From Providencia sp. R33 (GTDB lineage: Bacteria; Pseudomonadota; Gammaproteobacteria; Enterobacterales; Enterobacteriaceae): a stretch of DNA of 64,000 nt. The stretch spans positions 3,224,001 through 3,288,000 of the forward strand of contig NZ_CP072453.1 in assembly GCF_019343475.1 (NCBI RefSeq), read 5' to 3'. Below are positions 1 to 10,859 of the stretch, one piece after another (position 1 is the stretch's first letter; each line of letters opens with the position of its first letter). Under the pieces are notes generated by a model that saw only the letters and a list, made by a program, of their open reading frames with translations, was not told where the DNA came from and did no database searches. The translations under genes and the position numbers were made by a program.

Positions 1-951
1 CTGACCCAACAAATCCGTCTGGTCAATAACGCTTTTCATACGAGCGACGAGCTTACGGATCAAGGTTTTTTGCTGCTCCGCATTAAGGACACCTATTGTT
101 TCCTGTAACGTATCTACTGATATAATAATCAAACTGCTAAATGCCCCAAAAGAAGAGAGCAAGTGCTGTTCAAAAACGGGGTGAAATAGCGTCATATTTG
201 GCAACAATGAAATCGGATCATGCGTTGACAATTGACTAATTGATTTTTTGGCTCTTTGCAGTGCTAATTGATTATCGTTATAGCTACGTACTAACATTCC
301 AAGTTCATCATTATCTTCTTCTGAACTTAGCTTGAGCTGATGAAATTGTTCACCGTTTTGAGGAACGCTTTTTAATTGGTAGATGATAGACTTTAATGGG
401 TAAACCAATCTTTTATTTAATTGCCAAGCTAAAAAACACAATATGATCGCGGATAGAATGGTATAGCTTAAAAGCAGCGAAATAAAACGAAACCAAAATA
501 CTTCATAGGCATGCATCGTATTAGTATAAAAGGTGACGTAGCCGATAACATCACTCGACGAGCCTTTCAAGCCAGAATAAATAGGGGATTTTACTGAGAC
601 CTCAATATCAATAATTGTAAGGTACCATGCTTTTTCCTTCGGCAAGGAAGATATTTCTTTTTTATACTGTCTATTATTTTTGAGATCAATAACTTCTAAT
701 TTATCTATTTCGTTAATTTTAGTTAGATCGGCGAGTAGATTCTTAATTTTATCTTCATTGTCAGTCTCTATTGCATCCAAAAGGATAGGTATCGCAAAAT
801 ACGACATGTTTTTTAAATTATTAGAATATATTTCTTTGCGTTGCTCAATAAAAACATAAAATTGGATAATCGTAAAAAAACAGACCAAAATCGACGATAC
901 GATCGACATGATTATTATATATTTTTTTGTCAGCGATCTATGTGCACGCAA
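1..951 (-). CDS. pdeK: PdeK-like c-di-GMP phosphodiesterase, 5' part only
   Basis: The gene runs off the left edge; 317 codons are present. It probably starts at a TTG (949-951) because AAGGAG sits six bases upstream and no ATG is near. The product has an N-terminal membrane segment (about residues 8-32), a periplasmic region, a second membrane segment (about 165-190), a HAMP-like linker and the beginning of a GGDEF-like domain (THDPISLLPN). This layout and its place next to bcsC match E. coli PdeK (YhjK), a membrane protein with degenerate GGDEF and EAL domains. The EAL part is outside the window, so phosphodiesterase activity is inferred. Unlike bcsC, it is separated by a terminator and 386 bases, so it is probably transcribed independently. 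Confidence 0.75.
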   Translation of the reverse strand, partial: MRAHRSLTKKYIIIMSIVSSILVCFFTIIQFYVFIEQRKEIYSNNLKNMSYFAIPILLDAIETDNEDKIKNLLADLTKINEIDKLEVIDLKNNRQYKKEISSLPKEKAWYLTIIDIEVSVKSPIYSGLKGSSSDVIGYVTFYTNTMHAYEVFWFRFISLLLSYTILSAIILCFLAWQLNKRLVYPLKSIIYQLKSVPQNGEQFHQLKLSSEEDNDELGMLVRSYNDNQLALQRAKKSISQLSTHDPISLLPNMTLFHPVFEQHLLSSFGAFSSLIIISVDTLQETIGVLNAEQQKTLIRKLVARMKSVIDQTDLLGQ

Positions 952-1337
952 GTCTATCTCCTTAAAACAACCATTCTTATTAAAGCCGTCGACATCAGTT
1001 AAGGATTATCTGTAAGCTGAAAAAATGCCTACTCTTCATCGTAGACTATATAGTGAAAAATTACAATGTTATCAACTCAATACAAAAAAAACACTCGCAT
1101 GAACAGGTAATAACCCTTACAAAAATAAATCAATTGAATGATTAACCATCATAAATCATAGCAATTCCATTTGTTATCAAAATGCGCCTGTTTTTATTTA
1201 ACTTATAAACCATTTTGCATTTTTTTTGTAAAATCATTAATGATTTATTGATGTATTAATAATATATCTATTGCCGATAAAAATTAGGATGCCAACAATG
1301 GGCACCCTAATCATCAATATAGAATAAAAAAACAATC
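952..1337. other. intergenic gap between bcsC and pdeK
   Basis: AT-rich, with no coding sequence that I can support. It contains the bcsC terminator at its right end and should contain the pdeK promoter, which I could not pin down. Confidence 0.5.
1278..1311 (-). terminator. rho-independent terminator of the bcs operon
   Basis: Read on the minus strand, an 11-bp stem (ATTAGGGTGCC with ATTAGGATGCC on the other arm, giving one G-U pair) has a 7-base loop and is followed by TTTTT. It lies about 27 bases past the bcsC stop. Confidence 0.75.
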
Positions 1338-4300
1338 CTATTTGAAATCAGCATAAGGTATTAATGGCTGTGGAGGCATGTCTAAATCGCCAGACCAACC
1401 ATCGAAGGAATAACGTAGATAAATTAATGCATGGCTTGGGGTATAATCTTTTGCTTGTTGAATATCAACAGATGCCCCAACAAACCAGTGCGGCGTTATT
1501 TTTCGCTCAATTAATAAATTCGTCGTGTATCCAACACCATGACTATAGCTTCCTTTATTATCGGCTTGTCTAAAATATTCTTTATCTTCAATAGCATCAT
1601 TTGAATCAAAAAAACGAGAAATCGGATACTTTCGACTATTTTTTGTATGAGAGTAAGACCACGATACAGAGCCAGAAACTTCCCAAGACCAATTCTCTGT
1701 TCTTTGACGATAGGTCACCGGAAGTCCAAATGAAATATATTGTTGTGGGCTATAGTATCCACCTTGGCCTAAAGTGTAATCGCTTAAATCTTTTTGGTAG
1801 TGCCAAAGCATATTGTTGAGTCCAACAGAGACTCGGCGGTCTGCCTCATTAATAACTTTATAATAATATCCCCCCATCCATCTTACACTTTGGTTATCAG
1901 GGACATTTTTTCCTGTCAATTGATCTGCTGTTATATCCGCCCAATATCCATCATTTCCACCTAAATCATAACTGCCGCTTAGGCTCACACCTGTTTTACG
2001 AACCCCGCCCCAAATAATTCGGGATAATGGATCTTTTTGCCCACCAAATGACAACAATGAGTTAGTTAACGGACGCCTATGTGCATTTAATGCCCAATTA
2101 ATATCCCCTAATTGATTGTTATATTCGAAGCCACCAACCCAATCTGTTACCTCAAAACCCAGTGGAGTGGTACCTATATCCCAATTAAATCGGTCATTTT
2201 TCCAACCTAAAGCGAGGCTATTACCGTTATATTGCTGCTTTTTAAAAGAGTCACACTCAAAGTCATCACAAACACCAAATTTCTCTGTGTCTGAACCTTT
2301 CAGTTTTCCTGCATTAAGATTGACATTATCAAGGCGAAAAAATAGCCCACCGTCATAAGCAGGCATATCCGCTTGTAGCATCGTTGTCTGTGCACGCAGT
2401 TTAGAATAGCCACTTTTTCCGTTAGAACCCCAATAATCGTATGCTAGGGTTACTCTAATATCATCTTGCTTTGCCAGCTTTGCAACATCCGAGCGAAGAC
2501 TACTTTTTAACCAACCATCTTCTGCATTGTGCTTGGTTAACCAAGTGAGCTGCTCTCTATTTTTCGGTAATTCATCTGTTATTCCAGCGCTGACCATTCC
2601 TTTCGCATAATTATCGAGCGCAAATCGAATATGTCCTTGCTGTTGCTGAATTCTCGCTAAATCACGCAACATCAAAGCACGTTCTTCATCGCTCAATGGC
2701 GACTGAGATTCAACTAATGATTGCAGGATACGTTCCGCCTGTGCATTTTCCCCCAATTGCGCAAATATATTCGCAATATTACGCTGGCTGTATACGGAGT
2801 ATGTATTCAGTTGACGTAAATCGTTAAAACGCTGGAGTTTCTCACTCAGTGCTTGTGTTTGATTCAAGCCCTGTAAAGAATGTAATTCACCGATCAGCGC
2901 CAGCTTATTCTCAGGATCTTGCAATAAAACTTGCTGATAGCCCTCAAGCGCTAAAGCATATTGATGCGCGTCTAAGTGCCAATCGGATAGCAGTAGACGC
3001 TTAGGGAGCTTCGTTTGCTCAGTATCTGGAAGATTTTCAAGCTGAAGGGTGGCTTCTCTTTCTTTTCCTGCATGCTTCAATGCGATTGCATTATTGTACG
3101 CATCCGTGAATTTTAATTGTTGGTAAAGCGCAACAGTCTCTTTATTCCATTGATTTTGGGGTAATTCATCAAGCAGAGCCAATGCTTTTTTCGCGTGACC
3201 AATCGAGCTATAGTACAAGGCTTGAATATAATGAGAATCAGCTCCACGCAAGGCAGGAGCATTGAGTAATTGGATCGTTTTTTCTGCAAGCAGGTCATTA
3301 TTCTGTGCGTGATAACCTTTCGCTAAATGATAAATATTCCATTTATTGTTTGGATCATAACTGGCAATTTTTTGCCTAACATCTATTAAACGAAGAGTAT
3401 TTTGCTGCTGCTCCGCCTCTGTTGCCAACGCATCCAATGTTTTACTGTATAAATAGCGGCCTTGACTATGAAGCGTTTTTTTCTGTGAGGCCGATAAGCT
3501 CTCTAAATATTGAAAAGCTTTCTCGGGAGATTGCTGCAAATAATAAAGCGTAAGCCCTTCCATTGCATTAAGGTTATTTTTTTCTTGATTAAGCGCAGAT
3601 AAATAATATTTCTCTGCTTTCTCATTATTTTTCTCTAATACAGCAACATCACCAAGTCCAATGAGCGCTTGAGTCCCCTTCGGATTAAGACTTAGTGCTG
3701 CTTGATACGCACGCTTTGCACTCTCAAGTGCGTTTTTCTCTTTGTCTTTATCACCGAGGCTTATCTGTAGCCAATAGCGATTATTATCTAAACTGCGTTT
3801 CCAATCTTCGCTATCTTCATGTTGTGGGTTCGTTTTTAATGCTCTTGAAAGGTAATTGATTGCAGATTGTCTTTGCCCATTTTCTGAATACTGTAAACCT
3901 ATTTCACCCAATATTTGGGCATCATTAGGATTATTTTTTAATGCTGTAAGAAGCAAAGGCAATGCACGTCTTTGTATTTTATTTTCTTTAGATTTTAACG
4001 ATCTCATAGCTTCTGCTCGTGAGAAGAAGCTTGGATCCTTCATCTGATTACGCTGCTCTGCAAGTAGAGTCGCAATTTGAGATTGCTGTGACTTCGCATT
4101 TGGGAATACCGTTTGCGCCCGCTCTAAATACGAGAGGCTGTCAGTCGAAACAGGCCAGCTTTGAACTTCCTTAACCCAAGCATTCGCACCAATAGCTTCA
4201 TTTTCAGTCCCTTTATGACTCAATGTGGCCAAAAGATTAAAACCTTCTGCTCGCTGACCAAAATAAAAATAACGTTTAGCTAATGCTTCAATAATATGTG

Positions 4301-4844
4301 CATTATCTGGGTTATCTTTGTAAAGCATTTTTAATTTGCTCAGTGTTTCTTGTTTTTTATTAGGCAAATAAAAATAAGCGTTGAGATATTCAATTTCCAG
4401 CTCAATCGTTGGATAAACACCGTTAAAGAGGCGATCATAAATCTCAACAGCAAGTTTATCATTGTCATTTTTAACGGCAGTCCGCGCTTCTTGTAATAAA
4501 TTACTGCCTTCTATTGTGGATAAATACTGGCTTATTTTCGCTTCTTTATACGCTTGAGAATTCGGCGCAATTTTTTGCAATAATGCGGAGGTTTCCTCAA
4601 TCTGAGCCGCATCACCCTGGCGAATGGCATAACGAATTTTCGCAAAAAGGTAGTCTGGATTATTTGCATCAATAAGTTCTAACCTAAATAATGCATCCTT
4701 AACAATATCATCCCGATAGGCGACTTCCGCATTTCTAATTTGTTGTAATAAAACATTTTGCTGTGCGGAATTACTAGCATATAAGGATGAACTTAGCAGT
4801 ACGCTGACAGTCAAAATGCTGAGTTTAGTGGCAAACTTGTTCAT
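1338..4844 (-). CDS. bcsC: BcsC, cellulose export outer-membrane protein
   Basis: BcsC is the periplasmic TPR scaffold and outer-membrane barrel through which cellulose leaves the cell. The product is 1168 residues, close to the E. coli protein. It has a Sec signal peptide (starts MNKFATKL, cleavage near LYAS), a long helical TPR region to about residue 780, then a beta-rich C-terminal barrel domain (about 810-1168) ending in a terminal aromatic pattern (YADFK). The ATG at 4844 is chosen because it begins the signal peptide and lies two bases past the bcsZ stop; an upstream TTG (4856) inside bcsZ is less likely. Last gene of the bcsRQABZC operon. Confidence 0.95.
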   Translation of the reverse strand: MNKFATKLSILTVSVLLSSSLYASNSAQQNVLLQQIRNAEVAYRDDIVKDALFRLELIDANNPDYLFAKIRYAIRQGDAAQIEETSALLQKIAPNSQAYKEAKISQYLSTIEGSNLLQEARTAVKNDNDKLAVEIYDRLFNGVYPTIELEIEYLNAYFYLPNKKQETLSKLKMLYKDNPDNAHIIEALAKRYFYFGQRAEGFNLLATLSHKGTENEAIGANAWVKEVQSWPVSTDSLSYLERAQTVFPNAKSQQSQIATLLAEQRNQMKDPSFFSRAEAMRSLKSKENKIQRRALPLLLTALKNNPNDAQILGEIGLQYSENGQRQSAINYLSRALKTNPQHEDSEDWKRSLDNNRYWLQISLGDKDKEKNALESAKRAYQAALSLNPKGTQALIGLGDVAVLEKNNEKAEKYYLSALNQEKNNLNAMEGLTLYYLQQSPEKAFQYLESLSASQKKTLHSQGRYLYSKTLDALATEAEQQQNTLRLIDVRQKIASYDPNNKWNIYHLAKGYHAQNNDLLAEKTIQLLNAPALRGADSHYIQALYYSSIGHAKKALALLDELPQNQWNKETVALYQQLKFTDAYNNAIALKHAGKEREATLQLENLPDTEQTKLPKRLLLSDWHLDAHQYALALEGYQQVLLQDPENKLALIGELHSLQGLNQTQALSEKLQRFNDLRQLNTYSVYSQRNIANIFAQLGENAQAERILQSLVESQSPLSDEERALMLRDLARIQQQQGHIRFALDNYAKGMVSAGITDELPKNREQLTWLTKHNAEDGWLKSSLRSDVAKLAKQDDIRVTLAYDYWGSNGKSGYSKLRAQTTMLQADMPAYDGGLFFRLDNVNLNAGKLKGSDTEKFGVCDDFECDSFKKQQYNGNSLALGWKNDRFNWDIGTTPLGFEVTDWVGGFEYNNQLGDINWALNAHRRPLTNSLLSFGGQKDPLSRIIWGGVRKTGVSLSGSYDLGGNDGYWADITADQLTGKNVPDNQSVRWMGGYYYKVINEADRRVSVGLNNMLWHYQKDLSDYTLGQGGYYSPQQYISFGLPVTYRQRTENWSWEVSGSVSWSYSHTKNSRKYPISRFFDSNDAIEDKEYFRQADNKGSYSHGVGYTTNLLIERKITPHWFVGASVDIQQAKDYTPSHALIYLRYSFDGWSGDLDMPPQPLIPYADFK

Positions 4845-4846
4845 TC

Positions 4847-5941
4847 TTATTTCCAATTTGGGTGTAATTGACCTTGTGAGTCAAAATAAAAACGTTTGTC
4901 TACCCAGCCTTTAGAAAACAGCATTAATACATAGCTATAATAAGCATCATCATTAAGGGGGGAATCCGCGATCTTTTTTTCTAAGATCGTTCTTGCGGCT
5001 TCATTATCTAATGCCATAGGTAACAAGGCATAAGCAATGGCAGCATTACCATATCCCTCTGTTTTACCTGTATTAATATTAATTCTTTCTGGTGGATAGC
5101 CTAATGAAATAACGACATCTAAAATCGGTTGCCACTGAGCCAGTAATTTTTTTCTGTTCGGATCTGTTTCCGGTAGCATGGCAGCCCATAAGTAAGAACG
5201 GATCGCATCATATCCTCCCATCCCAGCAACGCCATCGATTTGCAGCCAACCATTTGGGGATTGCCACCTAATCCAATCGGGAACAAAGCCTTTCAAGGAG
5301 GAATCGACTAATAATTGAAGGCTATTTTTCTCAATTTCTTGCCAAGATGATGAGTTTTGAGCAAAACGCTTCATTAATTGCAATGGTTGGTAACTCGGAT
5401 TTAATTTCCATTGATTACCATGCACAAAACCCACTCTACCAGGGAGTAACATCAAACCGAGTTCAGGAATATCTGCCGTTTCTTCTTGGGCAATCCTTTT
5501 TAAAAGGAAATAGCCTTTCGACTCATACTCGCGAATATTCCACAAACGGCCTGCTTCAAGTAACGAATAAGCAATCCATGTATCCGAGTCAGATGCGGAG
5601 TTACTATCGATAACTCCCCACGAATTATCTTCTCGATGGCCCCAAAGCCAAGCAGGCAAATGCCGTGTTAAATCACCTTCAGCAAGGTTATTTTCCGTCC
5701 ATTCAATGAGTTGTGAAAATGTTTCCTTATCATTAGCAACCAATGCGAAAAAGAGGGCATAACTCTGCCCTTCCGAGGTAGTTATTTTATTACTGGTGCT
5801 GGGATCAACGACACGCCCACTATCGCGAATATAACTGGCTTTAAATTGCGCCCATTCAGTCCATTCCGTCATCGCTTGTGCAGGAAATACTATTCCTGCA
5901 ATCAAACACAATATTTGTAGACACAACCTAACCGATTTCAT
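4847..5941 (-). CDS. bcsZ: BcsZ, periplasmic endo-1,4-beta-glucanase (GH8)
   Basis: BcsZ is a glycoside hydrolase family 8 cellulase that trims nascent cellulose in the periplasm. The 364-residue product has a signal peptide ending near AQA-M. It keeps the two catalytic acids expected for the family: E57 in TSEGQSYA and D245 in GGYDAIRSY. Length is near the E. coli enzyme (368). It starts at an ATG five bases past bcsB and ends two bases before bcsC, so it is translated within the same operon. Confidence 0.95.
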   Translation of the reverse strand: MKSVRLCLQILCLIAGIVFPAQAMTEWTEWAQFKASYIRDSGRVVDPSTSNKITTSEGQSYALFFALVANDKETFSQLIEWTENNLAEGDLTRHLPAWLWGHREDNSWGVIDSNSASDSDTWIAYSLLEAGRLWNIREYESKGYFLLKRIAQEETADIPELGLMLLPGRVGFVHGNQWKLNPSYQPLQLMKRFAQNSSSWQEIEKNSLQLLVDSSLKGFVPDWIRWQSPNGWLQIDGVAGMGGYDAIRSYLWAAMLPETDPNRKKLLAQWQPILDVVISLGYPPERININTGKTEGYGNAAIAYALLPMALDNEAARTILEKKIADSPLNDDAYYSYVLMLFSKGWVDKRFYFDSQGQLHPNWK

Positions 5942-5946
5942 GTTAT

Positions 5947-8217
5947 TTACTCAGATAGCAGACGTCGGCGGCTAATTGATTTCATTAATCGCCATAATAG
6001 GAGACCAAAGATCACAACAATAGCCACTGTTAATAGCGTTAACAAAATAGGATGAGATGCAAAAATTGACCATACTTTCTCCCACCAAGGTAGATAGCCA
6101 ACATAATAAATATCCCCCACTTGCACACTATTAATACCTGAATCTCGGATCACCGAAACGCTACCAGACATAAAATTGCGCTTACCACTATCCGTAATTG
6201 CCGAATTCAATAAAGAGAACCCTTTGGAACTATCAGCAAGTAATGCAACAACACTACGTTGATCATTGTACGGCGACTGGAATTCAACTATTGCCGCAAT
6301 ATTTCCTTGAGAATTGACTGTTGTCTTACTGCTCACTGCACTATCTGCCGCACTTAGCGCTTTACTATCTAGATAAGCTGGGCGCATCGGCATTTTTATC
6401 CAACTTTTCGTTTTCTCTAATAATAGTTCCTGATTGTTTTCATTATCTGTCAACGCATTAGACATCTCACCAATAAAGAGTAAATCAGCATTGGCGTCTT
6501 TTGCTTCATTTAATGCATTCGTTAATGTGACATTAATTGCAGGAAATCCTGTCTGCGCACCAATCATTCCCATTGTATTTAACAGCGTTGTTATATGTTC
6601 TGCGGATGCATTCTCTGGCATTAACACAACAGTTTCAGATAAATCAGCCATCCGAGAGAATGGGAATCCTGACTTGCTAAATGCTTGTAAACTTGGCATT
6701 GCCATATAATGTCGATAACCAGAGAAGTCGATAGTAGAATTTTCATCTATCACAACTGTGTTATTAACAGGTTGATATGTAATACATTGATCAACGGTGC
6801 CACCTGGGATCGGATTGGCATAATTAAAAGAAAACTGTAATTGGTTACGCTGACCTAACTTAAGCGCCGGAACGGCCAGCTGACTATCAGGGTCAAATAA
6901 ACTTTGCGTAAAGGGTAAACGAGCTAACAGTGAAGACTCTTTTTTGTTTGGTACTAAAGATTGAGATAGGATCAATTCATTATTTAAATTGACCATCATC
7001 TTTGAACCATCTTCAATATTTGGCGCTGTATAACGATAATTTAGTTGCATCTCAATACCTGAATTACGGAAGGTAAAAAGATCAGGCGGTAAATTAAGTT
7101 CAAGATTAATTGGCTTAGGATTTAAACCCGATGATTGCAGCTGTCCTTTATAAGTAACCAATTCTGCAAAACTGACAGGTTTATCTGTTTTCACCCAATT
7201 TGGTGCGTCATAAGGGACGCGCGGTGCAAGTGTTTCTACATTTTCAACACTGACAGCAGCACCACGTAACAGCAGTTCCCCCTGTGAAATACCTTTCACC
7301 GCTTGGATCAAGTCATCATCATTACGCCCTTGAATTAACAATAGTTTAATGGAAGGGTCATCAGGATGACTTATCATCTCAATCATCGGGCCTTTAACAA
7401 CTGGGTAATCCGCTAAAAAACGGGGTCTATGTTCATTTGTCATAAACACAATACTGTGCTGTTTAGGCAACGTATCCATAAATACGGGATAATTTTGATC
7501 ACGCCACTGCGCCTTAGAACCAAACCATGATGCTAAGATAGCCGCCGCATTTTGTTGCTTTGTACTTACCGACTGACTAAACACAATAGGAAGTGTTAAC
7601 GCTTCTGAGTCTCGAGCATCAAAGAACGGTACTGGGAATCGAGATAGATCATTTTTTAATACAAGAGGTTGTACTTGCATACTAAGATTACTATTCTGGC
7701 TAACATCTAGCCATAGCGTACTATTCGTTGGATTTTCACAAATATCACGGTAGTGACCAATGAATTCCATTCTTACTTGGTTAAAATCTTTTATAAATCG
7801 CGGATCAATCGGTAGACTTGCTAGCGTTTTTACACCTAGATCCTCTTTTTTAATCGCCACAACACCCATAAGTTCATCATTTAAAAAAACTTTTAATTGT
7901 GACTCAATAGGCAATAACGATGGTGACGGTGTAAATTCAAGATCTAAGCGTGCCATCGAAACCAGCTCATCGCTTCGAACCCCAAAATCAATATAGCTAT
8001 CTGGGCGGGTACCTTTTAGATGAATAGGTCCCTGAGTAGGATAAATTTTTGCAAAACTTACGTTAACGTCTCGCGTTGGGATTATGTGAGCGGGAACATT
8101 TACGCTTTTTTCGATACGCGTTTGCTCTGTATCTTCGTTAGCTAGAAGTGTTTCCCCATAACTTAAATTTGTCATGCTCAGAGCAGTAGCAAGCATTAAT
8201 AAAGGTGTTTTTCTCAT
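5947..8217 (-). CDS. bcsB: BcsB, periplasmic cellulose synthase subunit
   Basis: BcsB is the membrane-anchored periplasmic partner of BcsA and guides the emerging glucan. The product has a signal peptide (MRKTPLLMLATALSMTNLSYG), repeated beta-rich carbohydrate-binding and flavodoxin-like regions, and a single C-terminal membrane helix (about residues 725-745) followed by a basic tail. The frame stays open upstream to 8355 inside bcsA. I chose the ATG at 8217 because it directly begins the signal peptide; ATGs at 8229 and 8232 are alternatives and no ribosome site is clear, so translational coupling to bcsA is likely. Confidence 0.92.
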   Translation of the reverse strand: MRKTPLLMLATALSMTNLSYGETLLANEDTEQTRIEKSVNVPAHIIPTRDVNVSFAKIYPTQGPIHLKGTRPDSYIDFGVRSDELVSMARLDLEFTPSPSLLPIESQLKVFLNDELMGVVAIKKEDLGVKTLASLPIDPRFIKDFNQVRMEFIGHYRDICENPTNSTLWLDVSQNSNLSMQVQPLVLKNDLSRFPVPFFDARDSEALTLPIVFSQSVSTKQQNAAAILASWFGSKAQWRDQNYPVFMDTLPKQHSIVFMTNEHRPRFLADYPVVKGPMIEMISHPDDPSIKLLLIQGRNDDDLIQAVKGISQGELLLRGAAVSVENVETLAPRVPYDAPNWVKTDKPVSFAELVTYKGQLQSSGLNPKPINLELNLPPDLFTFRNSGIEMQLNYRYTAPNIEDGSKMMVNLNNELILSQSLVPNKKESSLLARLPFTQSLFDPDSQLAVPALKLGQRNQLQFSFNYANPIPGGTVDQCITYQPVNNTVVIDENSTIDFSGYRHYMAMPSLQAFSKSGFPFSRMADLSETVVLMPENASAEHITTLLNTMGMIGAQTGFPAINVTLTNALNEAKDANADLLFIGEMSNALTDNENNQELLLEKTKSWIKMPMRPAYLDSKALSAADSAVSSKTTVNSQGNIAAIVEFQSPYNDQRSVVALLADSSKGFSLLNSAITDSGKRNFMSGSVSVIRDSGINSVQVGDIYYVGYLPWWEKVWSIFASHPILLTLLTVAIVVIFGLLLWRLMKSISRRRLLSE

Positions 8218-8260
8218 GTTTAAAACCATCATATACGGTATGTAAAATTTATTAGTAAGA

Positions 8261-10858
8261 TTAATTATTTGAATGTTTACGTTTACTGAATTCCGGTACA
8301 AAACTATTAAGCCAGCTAATCGTACTGATGAATCCTTTAAACGGGAGATTAACAATCGGTGAAGATTTTTCGGAGAGTATTTGATACCCCTTAAATCCTA
8401 ATTTAAAAATATCCCACATGCTGCTAATTGGTCTATCGTGTTTAAATTGAGCTTGCCACTGTGCCCAGGTATCTGCTCGCGCAAATGTACATTGAATAAA
8501 ATCAATATGTTGTTGTTTTGACATCTTTTTAAGCTGAAATCCAATATAGAGTTTATTCAAACGAACGGCTGTAATCGGAAAAGAAAACTCACGCTGTCCA
8601 CGTTTTAAAATTAAATGGAGGCTCTCATTAACTTTAATTGGATTGCTCATAGGTAACTTAACGCCCATACCGCCATCTGAATAATCAGATAATGTGCAAG
8701 GATATAAATGACCAGAGTTTGTCATAATGATCGCTGGTATATTGATTTCAACACGATGGGCATTACGAACCTGTTTAGCCTCTAAAGAGACAGCAACTGC
8801 CCCACCAAGAATAATCATGTTATAAACGACCCATAACATACTCATGATGACTGTAGGTATTTCATCTGCTGGACCTACCGCTAATCGCCATATTCCAAAC
8901 AAAAGCCCCACTATATTTAATAAGGCTAAAAAGACATAAGGCTTGTTAATATTCCAATCAATATATTCTTCATCAATTAATCCCCCTTTAGGCGTAACAT
9001 TAAACTTTCCTTTATGAGGACTAAACAAAGCAACCGTCGTTGGCCTTGCGATATACCAAGCCAAAACAGTTTCATAAATTTCACTCCAAAAAGTATGTCT
9101 ATATTTCCCCTGTATTTTAGAGTTAGTCAGGCTGGCCTGAACCATGTGAGGAATGACATACAGGGCAATAGCTAAAGCAGGCGCAAAAATAATGTAGGCA
9201 TGGAGTAGCAAGAAAGCTAAAGGTGCCACAAGAAAAATAATTCGAGGTATCCCAGATAAAAAATGTAACATCGCATTTGCGTAGCATAAGCGCTGAACAA
9301 GTTTTAATCCTTTACCAAAGAGTGGATTATCTAAACGGAAAATTTGCACCATACCCCTAGCCCAACGAATACGTTGGCCAATATGTGAAGATAAACTTTC
9401 AGTTGCCAACCCCGCGGCTAAAGGTATTCTAATATAGGCTGAACTCCATCCTTTTCTGTGTAATTTCAAAGAAGTATGAGCATCTTCAGTGACTGTTTCA
9501 ACCGCTATACCACCTACTTCATCTAGCGCGACACGTCGAATAATTGCGCATGAGCCACAGAAAAAAGTGGCATCCCAAGTATCATTACCATCTTGCAATA
9601 ATCCATAAAATAATGAGCCTTCATTTGGTGTTTCTCGGAAATTATGCAGATTACGCTCAAAGGGATCAGGCGAGAAAAAATGGTGTGGAGTTTGAACAAC
9701 AGCAAGCCGCTTTTCTTTCAAAAAGCCACCCATGGTTAATTGCAGGAATGATCGGGTTGGTATATGGTCACAGTCAAAAATAGCCACAAACTCACCTGTT
9801 GCAAAGCGTAATGCATTGTTAATGTTACCTGCTTTTGCGTACTCGTGCGTCGGCCTTGCAACATAATTAACACCGACTTCATTTGCAAATTGATGGAACT
9901 CATCCCTGCCACCATCATCTAAAATATAAATATTTATTTTATCTTTAGGCCAATCCATACCTAAACAGGCATAAATCGTCGGTTTAATGACGCTAAGAGG
10001 TTCGTTATATGTTGGAACCATGATGTCTACTGATGGCCACATGGTTGTATCCGCAGGAAGCGCAACAGGTTTACGGTTCAGTGGCCACACGGTTTGTATA
10101 AAGCCTAGTACCAAAACCAACCATGCATATGTTTCCGCACCTAGCAACAATAAGCCGCAGATCAAACTAAGCGGGTCATCCCAATTCAGTGTTGATGTAT
10201 AACGCCACCAAATATAGCGACATGAAATCGTTAATGATAAAACGATCATCATAAGGGAAGATAAGCGCCCTGGGATCCTGCGGATCACCATTGCAATTCC
10301 CCAAAGAAGCAGTACAAAGATAAATTGTGACCAAAGGTCAAAAGGTTGCGTGATACATAATAATGCAATAAGAGTACAAATAAGAATGATCACCGATAAC
10401 ATGACTTTTCTAAGCCTGCTAGGTTGAGCAATTTTTCGATCTAACGCTTTATCTTCTGGCTGTTCATACGCCATTTTATTGGGTAGCTCTGCCAGCCAAT
10501 GATGAAACTTCAAACGGTAACACTGCATGCTTTTCCAAAAAGGATACATGCATTTAGGTAATCTATGTGCAGCATTCGTTTTAAAGACAAGTAACCCGCA
10601 AGACTGGATCACATACCGAATAAAATCGAGAGGCTTAGGGCTTAAAGGGTTTATTTTAGGATAATAATCTTGATGATTATTCCTTAGTTTTTTCCAAGAG
10701 TTAGAATTGTAATTAAAAAAAATACCCAATATTAATAATGTTAGGCAAGTCATCACAGATGCAAGCACAGAGCTTTGATGTGTGCGATAAATCCGATAAC
10801 GTGCAACAAGCGAAAAAAATGATAATCCGCTCAGTAAATCAGAATTAACTTCTTTCAT
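8261..10858 (-). CDS. bcsA: BcsA, cellulose synthase catalytic subunit
   Basis: BcsA polymerises UDP-glucose into beta-1,4-glucan and translocates it; c-di-GMP switches it on. The 865-residue product (E. coli 872) has N-terminal membrane helices, a GT2 domain with the D motifs (DDG about 314, DCD 362-364, TED about 457-459), FFCG at 432-435 and QRIRW at 495-499, more membrane helices, and a PilZ domain with R698-NAH-R702 and DYSDGG (725-730). All catalytic and c-di-GMP-binding signatures are intact. It follows bcsQ after one base. Confidence 0.97.
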   Translation of the reverse strand: MKEVNSDLLSGLSFFSLVARYRIYRTHQSSVLASVMTCLTLLILGIFFNYNSNSWKKLRNNHQDYYPKINPLSPKPLDFIRYVIQSCGLLVFKTNAAHRLPKCMYPFWKSMQCYRLKFHHWLAELPNKMAYEQPEDKALDRKIAQPSRLRKVMLSVIILICTLIALLCITQPFDLWSQFIFVLLLWGIAMVIRRIPGRLSSLMMIVLSLTISCRYIWWRYTSTLNWDDPLSLICGLLLLGAETYAWLVLVLGFIQTVWPLNRKPVALPADTTMWPSVDIMVPTYNEPLSVIKPTIYACLGMDWPKDKINIYILDDGGRDEFHQFANEVGVNYVARPTHEYAKAGNINNALRFATGEFVAIFDCDHIPTRSFLQLTMGGFLKEKRLAVVQTPHHFFSPDPFERNLHNFRETPNEGSLFYGLLQDGNDTWDATFFCGSCAIIRRVALDEVGGIAVETVTEDAHTSLKLHRKGWSSAYIRIPLAAGLATESLSSHIGQRIRWARGMVQIFRLDNPLFGKGLKLVQRLCYANAMLHFLSGIPRIIFLVAPLAFLLLHAYIIFAPALAIALYVIPHMVQASLTNSKIQGKYRHTFWSEIYETVLAWYIARPTTVALFSPHKGKFNVTPKGGLIDEEYIDWNINKPYVFLALLNIVGLLFGIWRLAVGPADEIPTVIMSMLWVVYNMIILGGAVAVSLEAKQVRNAHRVEINIPAIIMTNSGHLYPCTLSDYSDGGMGVKLPMSNPIKVNESLHLILKRGQREFSFPITAVRLNKLYIGFQLKKMSKQQHIDFIQCTFARADTWAQWQAQFKHDRPISSMWDIFKLGFKGYQILSEKSSPIVNLPFKGFISTISWLNSFVPEFSKRKHSNN

Positions 10859-10859
10859 A